Shown in pieces: positions 44,456 to 53,533 of a stretch of 64,000 bases of DNA. The notes beneath the pieces are model-generated. The model searched no databases and was not told the DNA's origin. It worked only from the letters and a program-made list of their open reading frames with translations. The translations under genes and the position numbers were made by a program. Position 1 is the first letter of the stretch. Every line of letters begins with the position of its first letter. Source of the stretch: Subtercola boreus (GTDB lineage Bacteria > Actinomycetota > Actinomycetes > Actinomycetales > Microbacteriaceae); contig NZ_NBXA01000007.1 in the NCBI RefSeq assembly GCF_003399625.1, positions 248,001 through 312,000 on the forward strand, in the 5' to 3' direction.

Positions 44456-44867
44456 TCAGTCGGCCGAGTAGCAACTGGACGAGACTTTCTCGCTCGTCGG
44501 GATCGCTGTGATGACCTTCTTGTTGTTTCCCGAGACGATGATCGTCGGATTGATGGTCTTGATGTAATGGCCGTCGCTCGCGTCGTGGAGCTCGATCGGG
44601 GCGGAGTAACAGTACTTCCCTCCGCCGACGTCGATGGGGTACCCATCGCCCGGAGTCGTCACGGATTCGGCAAGTGCGTATTCCATGAAGTCATCCCAGA
44701 TGCCGCCGCCCACGCTGTCGACCGGCGTTGCAGAGGGCGATAGTGCCCGGGTCGAGATCTGTGTCACCGGTCGCCGTCTCGGGTGCGGCACCGCCGCCGC
44801 CGCCGCCACCGCCGCCGACCAGGGTGGCGGCAAGCACGCCGGACGCGACCTTCATCGTGATGGACAT
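44456..44867 (-). pseudogene. Secreted Gly-rich protein with a frameshift
   Basis: The start at ATG 44867 is well supported: AGGAAGGA about 8 nt upstream and a promoter TTGATC-N18-TAGGGT. It begins MSITMKVASGVLAATLVGG, a signal peptide with a run of nine Gly, and continues TGDTDLDPGTIALCNAG. That frame ends at 44691, while the +1 frame continues as VDSVGGGIWDDFMEYALAES and KVSSSCYSAD to 44456, with two Cys. One +1 shift near 44720 would join them. It is either a broken gene or a sequencing error; the original length would be about 136 aa. Confidence 0.6.
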
Positions 44868-44899
44868 GGTTCGTTCCTTCCTCGCGATCACCTGTGAAA

Positions 44900-44929
44900 A
44901 CCCTACGCCTGAATCTGAGTAAAGATCAA
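44900..44929 (-). promoter_or_regulatory. Promoter of the secreted Gly-rich gene
   Basis: Minus-strand TTGATC (44924-44929) and TAGGGT (44900-44905) with an 18-nt spacer, about 33 bp upstream of ATG 44867, in an AT-rich patch. Confidence 0.45.
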
Positions 44930-44983
44930 TTATTCTAAAAATCAGGGATGCAGACCTGGCCGCGAGGGTCGAGACTGGGGGGC

Positions 44984-45424
44984 ATGAGCGACACGACGGC
45001 ACGATCATCCGTACCCCGCCTGCGACAGGTGGTGCTCGACACCGAGGATGCGCGGGGCCTCGCCGAGTTCTACCGGGAGCTGCTGGGGCTCGAGTACCTG
45101 CCAGGCGACGAGCCTGAGGCGCGTGCGGAGGGCGACGATCCGGCCGACTGGCTCGTGCTCACCGACGGCGACGGCGCGCGCGTGCTCGCCGTCCAGCAGG
45201 TGGCGTCGATGCCCGCGCCGACCTGGCCTGAGGGCCCGCGGCCGCAGATGATGCACCTCGACTTCTGGGTGGCGACGGTCGACGCGCTGCGCGCGCAGTG
45301 CGCGCGAGCAGTGGCGCTCGGGGCGAGGGTGCTCGAAGACGGCACGGATGATCCCGAAGAGTCGATCGTGATCCTCGCCGACCCGGCCGGGCATCCGTTC
45401 TGTATCTTCGTGCCGGACGAGTAG
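44984..45424 (+). CDS. VOC (glyoxalase/bleomycin resistance-like) protein
   Basis: 146 aa, ATG 44984 with a GGGGG site just upstream. LRQVVLDTEDARGLAEFYRE, LLGLEYLPG, then MHLDFWVATVDALRAQCARA and ILADPAGHPFCIFV show two beta-alpha-beta-beta-beta units of the vicinal oxygen chelate fold. The metal and substrate are unknown. Similar actinobacterial proteins act in resistance or small-molecule metabolism. It is a single gene. Confidence 0.85.
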   Translation: MSDTTARSSVPRLRQVVLDTEDARGLAEFYRELLGLEYLPGDEPEARAEGDDPADWLVLTDGDGARVLAVQQVASMPAPTWPEGPRPQMMHLDFWVATVDALRAQCARAVALGARVLEDGTDDPEESIVILADPAGHPFCIFVPDE

Positions 45425-45473
45425 GGCGAGAGCGTCCGGTTCGGGTCCGCTCCCTCGGGTCTTCGTTCGGGCC

Positions 45474-45482
45474 TGTGGATAA
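45474..45482 (-). promoter_or_regulatory. Single perfect DnaA-box-like 9-mer
   Basis: TTATCCACA on the minus strand, in the gap between the VOC gene and the RecB-like helicase gene. A lone box with no AT-rich unwinding region does not make an origin; it may be chance or a DnaA-controlled promoter. Confidence 0.3.
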
Positions 45483-45580
45483 CTCAGAACGGATGTCGGC
45501 GGCGAGCGCTACTCTTGCCGCATCCCGGCACAGTGCCGGGTGGGTCGCCCCGCGGCGATCCGGCATCCAGGGAGTCGACA

Positions 45581-48500
45581 GTGCAACTCGCAGGCGACGC
45601 GGTCATCTATTCGGCGACAGACCTGGCGGCAGCATCGACGTGCGAGTGGGCCCTGATGCGCAAGCTCGACTGGATGCTCGGGCGTATCGAGAAACCGCCG
45701 TTCGTCGAAGACGACATGCTGAAGCGCGCCGGCCGACTGGGTGACCTGCACGAGAAGAGGGTGCTCGACGGGCTCGCCGAGACGAGGGTGGTCGTGGAGA
45801 TCGAGCGGCCGGAGGATTCGGGCATCCGCGACGGGTCGTTCACGGGCATCCGTTCGGCGACGGAGGCGACGCTCGCTGCCCTCGAGGGCCGGGCCGAAGT
45901 GGTGTTCCAGGGGGCGTTCTTCGACGGCAGGTTCCTCGGCTACTCCGACTTCGTCATCCTGGGGCCCGACGGGCGGTACGAGGTCTACGACACGAAGCTC
46001 GCCCGCAAGGCCAAGATCACCGCACTGCTGCAGCTCGCGGCCTACAGCGACCAGCTGCAGCACCTCGGCTTCGAGATCGGCGAGAACGTGCACCTCTGGC
46101 TCGGCACGGGCGAGATCAGCACGCACCGTCTCACCGACATCCTGCCGGTGTACCGCAAGCGGCGCGCACGGCTGCAGCAGATTCTGGATGATCGCAGGCT
46201 CGATCCCGAACCGACGCCGTGGGGCGATCCCCGCTACACGGCCTGCGGGCGCTGCGATGCCTGTGTCGAACAGGTCGAACGCACGCACGACGTGCTGCAG
46301 GTCGCCGGCATGCGTCTGACCCAGCGGGCGAAGCTCCGGGCGGCGGGCGTCACGACCGTCGAAGAGCTCGCTGTGCGCGAGACCCCTGTGGAGGAGATGA
46401 GCGAGGCGACGCTGGTCGCCCTCCGCGAACAGGCTGGGATGCAGGTCCAACGGGCGCTCGCGCCCGAGGGCTCGCCGCCGCCCTGGCGCGTCGCCAGCCC
46501 GGTCGCCCTGACCGCTCTGCCTGAGCCGTCTCCGGGCGACATCTTCTTCGACTTCGAGGGCGATCCACTGCATGAGGAACGCCAGCAGTGGGGGCTCGAC
46601 TATCTCTTCGGGCTGGTCGACGTGGATGCCCGTTTCACAGGTTTCTGGGCCGACGACCTTGTGGAGGAGAAGACGGCGCTGGTCGACTTCCTGGCCTTCG
46701 TGCGGGAGCGCCGGGCCGAGCATCCGGGCATGCACATCTACCACTACGCCTCCTACGAACGAACCCATCTGCTGACGCTTGCGGCCCGGCACGGGGTGGG
46801 GGAGGAGGAGATCGACGACCTGCTGAGACACAACGTGCTCGTCGACCTGTACCCGATCGTGCGGCGGGGCCTCCGGATCGGCAGCCACAGCTACTCGCTC
46901 AAGAAGCTCGAGCCGCTCTACATGGACGTCGGCCGCGACGGCACGGCCAACGCGGCCGACTCGATCAGTGAGTACGTGCGCTACTCCGAGTTCCGTGCGG
47001 CCGGTGAGACGGATGCCGCGGCTGCCGTTCGCGCTGACATCGTGCAGTACAACGAGTACGACTGCGTCTCGACACTGCGGCTCCGTGACTGGCTGCTCGC
47101 CCGCGCGGCGGAGGTCGGGGTGACACCGGCGGTCGACGATGACCTCACGATCGAGATGCTCGCCGCGATGCCGATCCGTGAGCCCGATCCGGTCTACTCG
47201 GAGCTGGTCTCCTACCTCGGGAGGCTCGAGGCCGCCAGGCGGGCCGAGCATCCGGAATCCCCGGAAGCCCCGGAGCGTTCCGCCGACGAGACGGCCATCG
47301 CGCTCGCCTCGGCAGCCATCGACTACCACCGTAGAGAGGCGAAGTCGTTCTGGTGGGAGCACTTCGACCGTCTCCGCAGCCCGGTGGACGAATGGGCCGA
47401 CACCCGCGGCGTCTTCATCGTCGACACCGTGGAGGTCGAGCGGGACTGGTCGCTGGCCGGCCCGCGCGCCCGGAACCTCTCTCGCGATCTCGTCGTGACC
47501 GGCACCGCCGCACCCGGCAGTCGGTTCTCGGGCACCGACGACCCGTTCGTGCTCTACGACTCCCCGTTCCCGCCGCTGATCGGCAGATCCGAGCCCGGAG
47601 CGCGGGTCGCGCACAGCCGCGTGAGCTTCACCGACCGGGGCGACGGCAGCTACCTCCTCACAGAGAAGGTCGGTACCGGCGGAGACCCGTACCCCGAATT
47701 CCCGATGGCCGTCACTCCCTCCTCGCCGCCGAACGCGACGAAGCTCGCCGAGGCCATCGCCGACTGGGGGCGCGTGCTGCTGGGGGCACTGCCGACGATG
47801 GCTCCGGATGCCGCACTCGACATCCTCCGCCGCGAACCGCCGCGCCTCAGCACCCTGCCCGAACTCGTGCGGGGCGAGAACGTGATCGCGGGCATCCGCA
47901 GCTCGCTGCTCGACCTCGACCGCTCCTACATCGCGGTGCAGGGCCCGCCCGGAACAGGCAAGACATACACCGGGTCGCGGGTCATCGCCGACCTCGTGCA
48001 GAACCACGGCTGGAAGGTCGGGGTCGTCGCGCAGTCCCACGCGGCCGTCGAGAACATGCTCGAGGCGATCGTGGGGGCAGGGCTTGATCCGAGGCTCGTC
48101 GGCAAGAAGCCGAAGGATGCGGCGGGCGGCGGCGCTGGCGGCGGAAGTGCAGGCGGCGCCGGTGCTTCGTGGACAGCCCTCGACGCCAAGGCCGTGCCCG
48201 GGTTCGTGCAGCAGGACGGCGGGTACGTGTTCGGCGGCACCCAGTGGACGTTCGCGAACGCCAACACGGTTCCGCGCGGTTCCCTCGACCTGCTCGTCAT
48301 CGACGAGGCGGGGCAGTTCTCCCTCGCGAGCACCGTCGCCTCCTCGGTCGCAGCGACGCGGATGCTGCTGCTCGGTGATCCCCAACAGCTCCCGCAGGTG
48401 AGCCAGGGCACGCACCCGGAGCCCGTCGACGTGTCGGCGCTCGGCTGGCTGGCCGAGGGGCACGGAGTGCTCCCCGCGGAGTTCGGCTACTTCCTCGAGA

Positions 48501-49108
48501 CGAGCTGGCGCATGCACCCGGCGCTCTGCGAGCCCGTCTCGAAGCTCTCCTACGAGGGCAGGCTGCACGCTCATGCGTCAGACCGGATGCTCGTCGGAGT
48601 CGTACCGGGGCTTCATCCGGTGCCCGTGCGGCACTCCGGCAACTCCACGTCGTCGATCGAGGAGGCAGCCGCGGTCGTCGGTATCGTCGCCGAGCTCATC
48701 GGCTCACCGTGGACGTCGGAGGGCCAGACGCGCCCCCTCGCCCAGGGCGACTTCATCGTGGTCGCGCCCTACAACGCCCAGGTCGAGACGGTGCACCTCG
48801 CGCTCGCGGCGTCCGGGTTCGCCGATGTGCCGGTCGGCACCGTCGACACGTTCCAGGGCCAGGAGGCGGCCGTCGCGATCGTCACGCTCGCGGCATCCGG
48901 ATCCGGCGATGTGCCACGCGGGCTGGAGTTCCTCCTGCTCGCGAACCGCCTCAACGTGGCGATCTCCCGCGCGCAGTGGGCGGCCTACCTCGTGCACTCG
49001 CCCGCCCTCACGGAGTACCTTCCCGGCTCGGTCGCGGGCCTCGCGCAGCTGAGCGCCTTCATCGGTCTCGTGGAACAGCCCGCCTCGCCACGCCCCGGTC
49101 AGGCCTGA
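45581..49108 (+). CDS. TM0106-type RecB-like nuclease fused to superfamily 1 helicase
   Basis: 1175 aa from GTG 45581, with CAGGGAG about 7 nt upstream. The N-terminal RecB-like nuclease has FLGYSDFVILGPDGRYEVYD and TKLARKAK (the D...ExK core) and a CGRCDAC Cys cluster. A middle 3'-5'-exonuclease-like part has DIFFDFEGDPL. The helicase has Walker A GPPGTGKT (788-795), DEAGQFSLAS, GDPQQLPQVSQGTHPE, DTFQGQEAAVAIVTLA and NRLNVAISRAQWAAYL (SF1, Upf1/Dna2-like). Probable DNA or RNA repair or processing enzyme; no partner genes next to it. Confidence 0.88.
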   Translation: MQLAGDAVIYSATDLAAASTCEWALMRKLDWMLGRIEKPPFVEDDMLKRAGRLGDLHEKRVLDGLAETRVVVEIERPEDSGIRDGSFTGIRSATEATLAALEGRAEVVFQGAFFDGRFLGYSDFVILGPDGRYEVYDTKLARKAKITALLQLAAYSDQLQHLGFEIGENVHLWLGTGEISTHRLTDILPVYRKRRARLQQILDDRRLDPEPTPWGDPRYTACGRCDACVEQVERTHDVLQVAGMRLTQRAKLRAAGVTTVEELAVRETPVEEMSEATLVALREQAGMQVQRALAPEGSPPPWRVASPVALTALPEPSPGDIFFDFEGDPLHEERQQWGLDYLFGLVDVDARFTGFWADDLVEEKTALVDFLAFVRERRAEHPGMHIYHYASYERTHLLTLAARHGVGEEEIDDLLRHNVLVDLYPIVRRGLRIGSHSYSLKKLEPLYMDVGRDGTANAADSISEYVRYSEFRAAGETDAAAAVRADIVQYNEYDCVSTLRLRDWLLARAAEVGVTPAVDDDLTIEMLAAMPIREPDPVYSELVSYLGRLEAARRAEHPESPEAPERSADETAIALASAAIDYHRREAKSFWWEHFDRLRSPVDEWADTRGVFIVDTVEVERDWSLAGPRARNLSRDLVVTGTAAPGSRFSGTDDPFVLYDSPFPPLIGRSEPGARVAHSRVSFTDRGDGSYLLTEKVGTGGDPYPEFPMAVTPSSPPNATKLAEAIADWGRVLLGALPTMAPDAALDILRREPPRLSTLPELVRGENVIAGIRSSLLDLDRSYIAVQGPPGTGKTYTGSRVIADLVQNHGWKVGVVAQSHAAVENMLEAIVGAGLDPRLVGKKPKDAAGGGAGGGSAGGAGASWTALDAKAVPGFVQQDGGYVFGGTQWTFANANTVPRGSLDLLVIDEAGQFSLASTVASSVAATRMLLLGDPQQLPQVSQGTHPEPVDVSALGWLAEGHGVLPAEFGYFLETSWRMHPALCEPVSKLSYEGRLHAHASDRMLVGVVPGLHPVPVRHSGNSTSSIEEAAAVVGIVAELIGSPWTSEGQTRPLAQGDFIVVAPYNAQVETVHLALAASGFADVPVGTVDTFQGQEAAVAIVTLAASGSGDVPRGLEFLLLANRLNVAISRAQWAAYLVHSPALTEYLPGSVAGLAQLSAFIGLVEQPASPRPGQA

Positions 49109-49114
49109 TAGCGT
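49109..49114 (+). promoter_or_regulatory. -10 box of a leaderless promoter
   Basis: TAGCGT ends 6 nt before ATG 49121 and overlaps the end of the helicase gene region. The following CGGGGG is identical to that before GTG 6939. Confidence 0.5.
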
Positions 49115-49120
49115 CGGGGG

Positions 49121-49429
49121 ATGGTCGCCCTTGTGCTCGCCGCGCTTCAGTCGGTCGGCGCGCTCGCGAGCGGCGATCTGTTCTCTCCGGCGCTGCTCCT
49201 GGCCGGGCTCCTCGGCCTGGCGGGCGTGCTGCTCGTCGTAGCCGCTGTGCTGGTCGCGCGGTCGATGCGCACCGCACCGGATGCCCGGGCGCGCCCGGCC
49301 CCGCAGCAGAACGCCGACCTGCCCACCCTCCTCGCAGAGAGCAACCCCGACGCGCCCGGACACGTGCGCTCCCGAGCTCCGGCTGCGCCCGGACTGGTCG
49401 CCAGCCTGCTCGCTGGCCTTCCTCGCTAG
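49121..49429 (+). CDS. Small membrane protein, DUF6412-like, next to yidC paralogue
   Basis: 102 aa, ATG 49121, leaderless box upstream. Two hydrophobic stretches (about 3-20 and 24-46) and a polar Pro/Arg-rich tail. I recall DUF6412 proteins beside YidC paralogues in Microbacteriaceae, and the next gene is such a paralogue. The 170-bp gap between them is C-rich, with CTTCACC repeats. Its function is unknown. Confidence 0.55.
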   Translation: MVALVLAALQSVGALASGDLFSPALLLAGLLGLAGVLLVVAAVLVARSMRTAPDARARPAPQQNADLPTLLAESNPDAPGHVRSRAPAAPGLVASLLAGLPR

Positions 49430-49599
49430 CCTCTTTCTCCGCCTCCCCGCCCGACGCTGCCCCTCTGCCCTGCGGGCCCTCCGCCCTGCGGCCCCTCCCC
49501 CCCTGCGCGCCCCTCGGCGGGGCTGCGCTGCGTCGTACCCCGTGCCCCGCGCCCCTCGCACTTCACCCTTCACCCTTCACCCCGAAAGGACCCCAGACC

Positions 49600-50376
49600 A
49601 TGGACATCTCCACTCTTCCCCCGATCGCCATCGTGCTCGACGCCCTGTACAACCTCGTCCTTGGCATCGGAGCGGTCGCGCAGCCGTTCGCGGGCGGCGC
49701 CGCACCGATGCTCGCGATCATGCTCCTGACCGTGCTGGTGCGCCTGGCGCTTGTGCCCGTGTCTGTCTCGCAGGTGCGGGCGGAGGTCACGCGGCGGCGG
49801 CTCGCTCCGGCGCTCGCGGCGCTCCGGGCGAAGTATGCCAAGAAGCCCGAGGCGCTGCAGAAAGCGCTGACCCGGCTGTACACGAGCGAGAAGGTCTCGC
49901 CTCTGGCGGGCATCCTGCCGACGCTCGCGCAGGCACCGGTGCTGTCGGCCATCTACGCGTTGTTCGTGCATCCGCAGCTCGCGGGGCACGCGAATGTGCT
50001 GCTGCTGCAGACGTTCCTCGGGATCCCGTTCGGCTCGAACCTGTTCGCGGCCCTCGGCGTCGCCTTCCCGCAGGTGCTGGTCGTCGTGGGGCTCCTCGCA
50101 GTGCTGGCCGTGGCTGTCGAGCTGACACGCCGCGCGAATCTCCGCTGGGCAGGTTCTGCTACCAGCGCTGCTGCCACTTCGGCAATCGCTGCCGGTGCTC
50201 CGTCAGATTCCCTCCCAGGTGCGGCTGCGATCGCTTCGATCGCCCGGTTCCTGCCGTTCATCACCGTGCTGTTCGCCGCCATCGCCCCGTTCGCCGCAGC
50301 AATCTACCTCGTCACCAGCGCCGTCTGGACGCTCGGCGAACGCGCCGTGCTCCGCCGCGTCATCCGTGCTGGTTGA
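49600..50376 (+). CDS. YidC/Oxa1-family membrane insertase paralogue
   Basis: 258 aa, ATG 49600 with GAAAGGA about 9 nt upstream. Five membrane segments; the conserved Arg/Lys groove is LLTVLVRLALVPVSVSQVRA followed by LRAKYAKKPEALQKALTRLY, and PTLAQAPVLSAIYALFVHPQ is typical. It lacks the long periplasmic domain of Gram-negative YidC and the basic C-tail of the main insertase, so it is a second, shorter copy. Genes downstream are not related. Confidence 0.8.
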   Translation: MDISTLPPIAIVLDALYNLVLGIGAVAQPFAGGAAPMLAIMLLTVLVRLALVPVSVSQVRAEVTRRRLAPALAALRAKYAKKPEALQKALTRLYTSEKVSPLAGILPTLAQAPVLSAIYALFVHPQLAGHANVLLLQTFLGIPFGSNLFAALGVAFPQVLVVVGLLAVLAVAVELTRRANLRWAGSATSAAATSAIAAGAPSDSLPGAAAIASIARFLPFITVLFAAIAPFAAAIYLVTSAVWTLGERAVLRRVIRAG

Positions 50377-50431
50377 CTGTTGTGCTGCCTGAGGAGCATC
50401 CCGACAGAGCAGCTTCTAGGCTGGGAGCACC

Positions 50432-50914
50432 ATGAGCGATACGCAGCGTCCAGCACCCGACCCGAATCCCGACCAGAACCCCTTCGCGACGGGAACCGAC
50501 GAGCACGCGATCTGGGCGGGAGCCCTCGCGATCTACGCGGGGTTCACTGCGGCCGACCGCGCGGCGATCGACGCGAACATCTCGCCCGAGGCGACCATGT
50601 TCGACAGCGACACGATGCCGCTCATCCACGGCAAGGCGGAGCTCGACGCGATCCGGGATGCCCGACCGGCAGCCGCGCCAGCCGCCCCGCCCGAAACTCT
50701 GCCACCCACCCCGGTGCTCCGCGGCATCGCCCCCGAGGTGCGCATCTGGGGCGACACCGCCGTGCTGCTGCACTACCTCGCCGTCGACCTGGCCGACGGA
50801 TCGCCCGAGCAGGCGGTCCGCAACACGAGCGTGTGGAGGCGGGCATCCGGCAACTGGCTGATGGTGCACAACCACGAAGACGTGATGGCGACGCCCTGGC
50901 TGCCCGTGCTGTGA
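50432..50914 (+). CDS. SnoaL-like / DUF4440-type protein
   Basis: 160 aa, ATG 50432; TAGGCT lies 9 nt before it, giving a near-leaderless start. A cone-shaped NTF2-like fold is suggested by WAGALAIYAGFTAADRAAID, then FDSDTMPLIHGKAELDAIRD, EVRIWGDTAVLLHYLAVDLA and WLMVHNHEDVM. Such proteins are small-ligand binders or isomerases; the substrate is unknown. It is a stand-alone gene. Confidence 0.75.
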   Translation: MSDTQRPAPDPNPDQNPFATGTDEHAIWAGALAIYAGFTAADRAAIDANISPEATMFDSDTMPLIHGKAELDAIRDARPAAAPAAPPETLPPTPVLRGIAPEVRIWGDTAVLLHYLAVDLADGSPEQAVRNTSVWRRASGNWLMVHNHEDVMATPWLPVL

Positions 50915-50947
50915 GTGCCCGAGAGGTGCCGGGCCTTCAGGGCTTGG

Positions 50948-50953
50948 TAAAGT
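50948..50953 (+). promoter_or_regulatory. -10 box of a leaderless promoter for the PfkB-like gene
   Basis: TAAAGT ends 7 nt before GTG 50961, which supports leaderless transcription and the choice of start. Confidence 0.45.
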
Positions 50954-50960
50954 CGAACGG

Positions 50961-51863
50961 GTGACCCCTGGACCCCCCACCACAGACGCATGCTCCGTCG
51001 TCATCATCGGTCACGTCTGCATCGACGAGAACACCGGAACCGACTCGGGTGACAACGCCCCGCAGCGCCTGCGTCGAACTGTCGGCTCGCCGGCCTTCTT
51101 CATCAACCGGCAGCTGCAGGCCGTGGCAGGGGTCACCGTCTCGGTGATCGCCCCGTACGGCGGCGACTTCCTCCCCGTGATGTCGGCCGCGCCGCCAGCC
51201 ATTCCCCTGCTGAACCCCGCCACGCCCGGGGGTACCCTGCTCTACCGCAACCACATCGATGGCGATGTGCGCCGCCAACAGTGCTTCCATGCCGAGAACG
51301 CCGATCCTGTGCCCGTCACAGCGACCTACGCCCGCGCGCTCGCGGCCGCCGACATCGTGATCGTCGCCCCGCTTCTCGCGAACTTCACCCCGGAGTATCT
51401 CGCAACCGCTCTGGCCGAGACCCGGCCGGATGCCCTCAAGATGCTGCTCGTGCAGGGTCTCCTCCGCCGGGTCGACGACGATGGAACGGTCGGCCAGCGC
51501 GACTTCGCGGAGTACGCCGACGTGATCCCCCTGTTCGATGTCGTCGTGTTCTCCGATGAGGACCTGCAGAAGGCCCTCACCGTGGCTGATGAGTGGTCGA
51601 GGGACTTCTTCCGGACGACGGTCGTGGTGACCCAGAACAGGAACGGTGCGACCTCCTTCGACGGCGGCGTCTCGGTGCACGTTCCGGCGGAACCGCTCGA
51701 ACGACAGGGCGTCGGCAGCGTGATCGGTGCGGGTGATGTCTTCAGCGCGGCTCTCGCCGTGAGCTACCGCGGCAGTGGCGACATCCGGGATGCCATCGGC
51801 CGGGCGCACGAGATCACCGCCCGCTTCATCGACGGTGAACTGGTGGCTGCCCTGGCGGCATGA
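50961..51863 (+). CDS. PfkB-family carbohydrate kinase-like protein
   Basis: 300 aa, GTG 50961, leaderless box upstream. The fold begins SVVIIGHVCIDENTGTDSGD, a PfkB-type strand with a G-D/E after it. The C-terminal signature is GVGSVIGAGDVFSAALAVSY, with the catalytic Asp in GAGD. The usual substrate-contact G-G motifs of the N-terminal half are weaker than normal. Ribokinase-like enzymes phosphorylate sugars, nucleosides or vitamins; the substrate is not predictable. It is a single gene with the haem region directly after it. Confidence 0.75.
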   Translation: MTPGPPTTDACSVVIIGHVCIDENTGTDSGDNAPQRLRRTVGSPAFFINRQLQAVAGVTVSVIAPYGGDFLPVMSAAPPAIPLLNPATPGGTLLYRNHIDGDVRRQQCFHAENADPVPVTATYARALAAADIVIVAPLLANFTPEYLATALAETRPDALKMLLVQGLLRRVDDDGTVGQRDFAEYADVIPLFDVVVFSDEDLQKALTVADEWSRDFFRTTVVVTQNRNGATSFDGGVSVHVPAEPLERQGVGSVIGAGDVFSAALAVSYRGSGDIRDAIGRAHEITARFIDGELVAALAA

Positions 51864-51913
51864 TTGCACGGCAGGACTGCGCGGCATGATTGGGCGTCGA
51901 GGACGCTGCTTGT

Positions 51914-51932
51914 TTAGGTAAGGCTTAACTAA
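51914..51932 (+). promoter_or_regulatory. DtxR/IdeR-type iron box 1, htaA-like gene
   Basis: TTAGGTAAGGCTTAACTAA matches the DtxR consensus TTAGGTTAGGCTAACCTAA at 16 of 19 positions. It covers the -35 to -10 region (TTGTTT at 51910, TATGGT at 51934), so bound repressor would block transcription when iron is plentiful. Confidence 0.7.
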
Positions 51933-51933
51933 G

Positions 51934-51952
51934 TATGGTTAGCCTTACCTAA
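51934..51952 (-). promoter_or_regulatory. DtxR/IdeR-type iron box 2, htaA-like gene
   Basis: Minus-strand TTAGGTAAGGCTAACCATA matches the DtxR consensus at 16 of 19 positions. It is centred 20 bp from box 1; the pair forms one large inverted repeat, 18 bp before the GTG start of the htaA-like gene. Confidence 0.7.
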
Positions 51953-51969
51953 TCTGAAAGGGGTTCTTC

Positions 51970-53418
51970 GTGGAATCTCATAGTCGGCGAGGGATGACTC
52001 CGTTCATCCGTCGAACCGTTGCGGTTGCAGCCGTGGCAGCGCTCACACTCGGCGCGGCTCTCACCGCGACCACCTCTGCCTCGGCCGCCCCCTCGCAGGG
52101 CAGCATCGACAACGCCTCCTTCACCTGGGGCCTGAGCGGTGAAGCCGGAGGCGGGGCCTTCTTCGGCGGCTGCAACTTCCTCTCGGCCGGAACCGCCGGC
52201 AACACCGGCAGCTCACGCCTCTGGACCGAAGCCGACGGGTTCTACGCCCAGTCCGCTGGAAACGTCAGCATCGCGAAGCCCACCGCGGCAGGCAGCCTGG
52301 CGCCCACCAGCTGGGCGACGAAGTGCCAGACCCCCGCGGGAACGGCCGTCAGCCCGTCGTCAGCCACCTCGCTGACCGGCAACGTCGTTCAATTCGGAGG
52401 CGGCACCGGAACGGTCGCGGCCGACGGATCGTCGTCGATCTCCTGGACCGGTTCGTTCACCGTCGCGTTCTACGGCGGGCTCACCTACTGGACGGCCACC
52501 AACCCGACCCTGAGCCTCGACGCTGCCGGCAACGGCCAGCTCACGGCGACGGCCAGCGGCTACGGAACCAGCATGGAGGACACGAGCCAGTGGGTGCCGA
52601 TCACCGGCCGGCAGATCGTGCTCGCTGACATCGCGGGCGCCCAGGCGACCGACACCGGTGTCACCACGACCCCGAAATACCTTGGCGTCGCCGTGACCAC
52701 CCCGGGCACCCCGCAGAGCACGACGCCCGCCTCGTGGGGCTCGTTCCCGCAGAGCTACATCGACTTCCAGAACCTCACCGGGCAGTCGAGCTACTGGTAC
52801 AGCTCGGGTGGATCGCGCGACGCTGCGAAGCCGGCCACGCCGCTGGCCGTGAGCTACGCAGTGACGCCCGTCGTCGCGCCGCCCACCGACCCGACTGACC
52901 CGACCGGCCCCACCGACCCGACCACCCCTCCCGCGGAGGCGTCCCGCGACATCTCCGTGATCGTGCCGACCGTGGTGGTACCCGAAGAGGGAACGTTCGG
53001 CTGGGCCTTCGAGTCAGACGCCGCCATCGCGCTCGGAACAGCGACCCAGTCGGGGAGCAGCTTCGTGGCGAACGGTGCCCTGACGTCGATCGCCGTCACC
53101 GACACCCGCACCGGACCCTCGGCCTACAGCTGGAGCATCTCCGGCCAGGTCGGAGCGTTCGCCTCGGGCGCGAACACCTTCGGTTCCGAGTACCTCGGCT
53201 GGACCCCCGCTGTCTCGAACGCGGGAACGGGCGCGACCGCCGGCTCCGCAGTGACGTCGGCCCTCACGGGCGGCACGGGTCTCGCGACCTCCGCCACGCT
53301 GGCCTCGAGCTCGGCCGCCGCGGGTGCCGACATCGACGCTGACGTGAGCCTGGTCATCCCGAGCTCGACGCCCGCGGGCAGCTACACCTCGACCCTGACG
53401 ATCACGGCGCTCAGCTAG
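51970..53418 (+). CDS. htaA: HtaA-like haem-binding exported protein
   Basis: 482 aa, GTG 51970 with GAAAGGGG upstream; ATG 51994 is an alternative. The signal peptide is RTVAVAAVAALTLGAALTAT with cleavage near ASAAPS. One HtaA domain (about 46-290) has FTWGLSGEAGGGAFFGGCNF, SSISWTGSFTVAFYGGLTYW and TPKYLGVAV. A Pro/Thr-rich linker (DPTDPTGPTDPTTPP) and a second beta-rich domain follow. Corynebacterial HtaA proteins bind haem at the surface and pass it to HmuT. DtxR-type boxes upstream predict expression under iron limitation. Confidence 0.85.
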   Translation: MESHSRRGMTPFIRRTVAVAAVAALTLGAALTATTSASAAPSQGSIDNASFTWGLSGEAGGGAFFGGCNFLSAGTAGNTGSSRLWTEADGFYAQSAGNVSIAKPTAAGSLAPTSWATKCQTPAGTAVSPSSATSLTGNVVQFGGGTGTVAADGSSSISWTGSFTVAFYGGLTYWTATNPTLSLDAAGNGQLTATASGYGTSMEDTSQWVPITGRQIVLADIAGAQATDTGVTTTPKYLGVAVTTPGTPQSTTPASWGSFPQSYIDFQNLTGQSSYWYSSGGSRDAAKPATPLAVSYAVTPVVAPPTDPTDPTGPTDPTTPPAEASRDISVIVPTVVVPEEGTFGWAFESDAAIALGTATQSGSSFVANGALTSIAVTDTRTGPSAYSWSISGQVGAFASGANTFGSEYLGWTPAVSNAGTGATAGSAVTSALTGGTGLATSATLASSSAAAGADIDADVSLVIPSSTPAGSYTSTLTITALS

Positions 53419-53533
53419 AAGCCGGGCCAGGCAGCCCCACCGCAGCACGCCCTCGGGCGGCGCCACCCCTCGCGGGCGGTGCCGCCCGTTGGTGCGTGTT
53501 CCCCACTTGCTCCCACAACCTCCAGGACTCTCT

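Noticed and set aside
45509-48574. 1021-aa - strand open frame
   Set aside because: Antisense to the nuclease-helicase gene, which has all helicase motifs.
49430-49599. C-rich gap with CTTCACC repeats before the yidC paralogue
   Set aside because: No gene or clear regulatory element; three 7-bp repeats in a biased sequence are not enough to call a feature.
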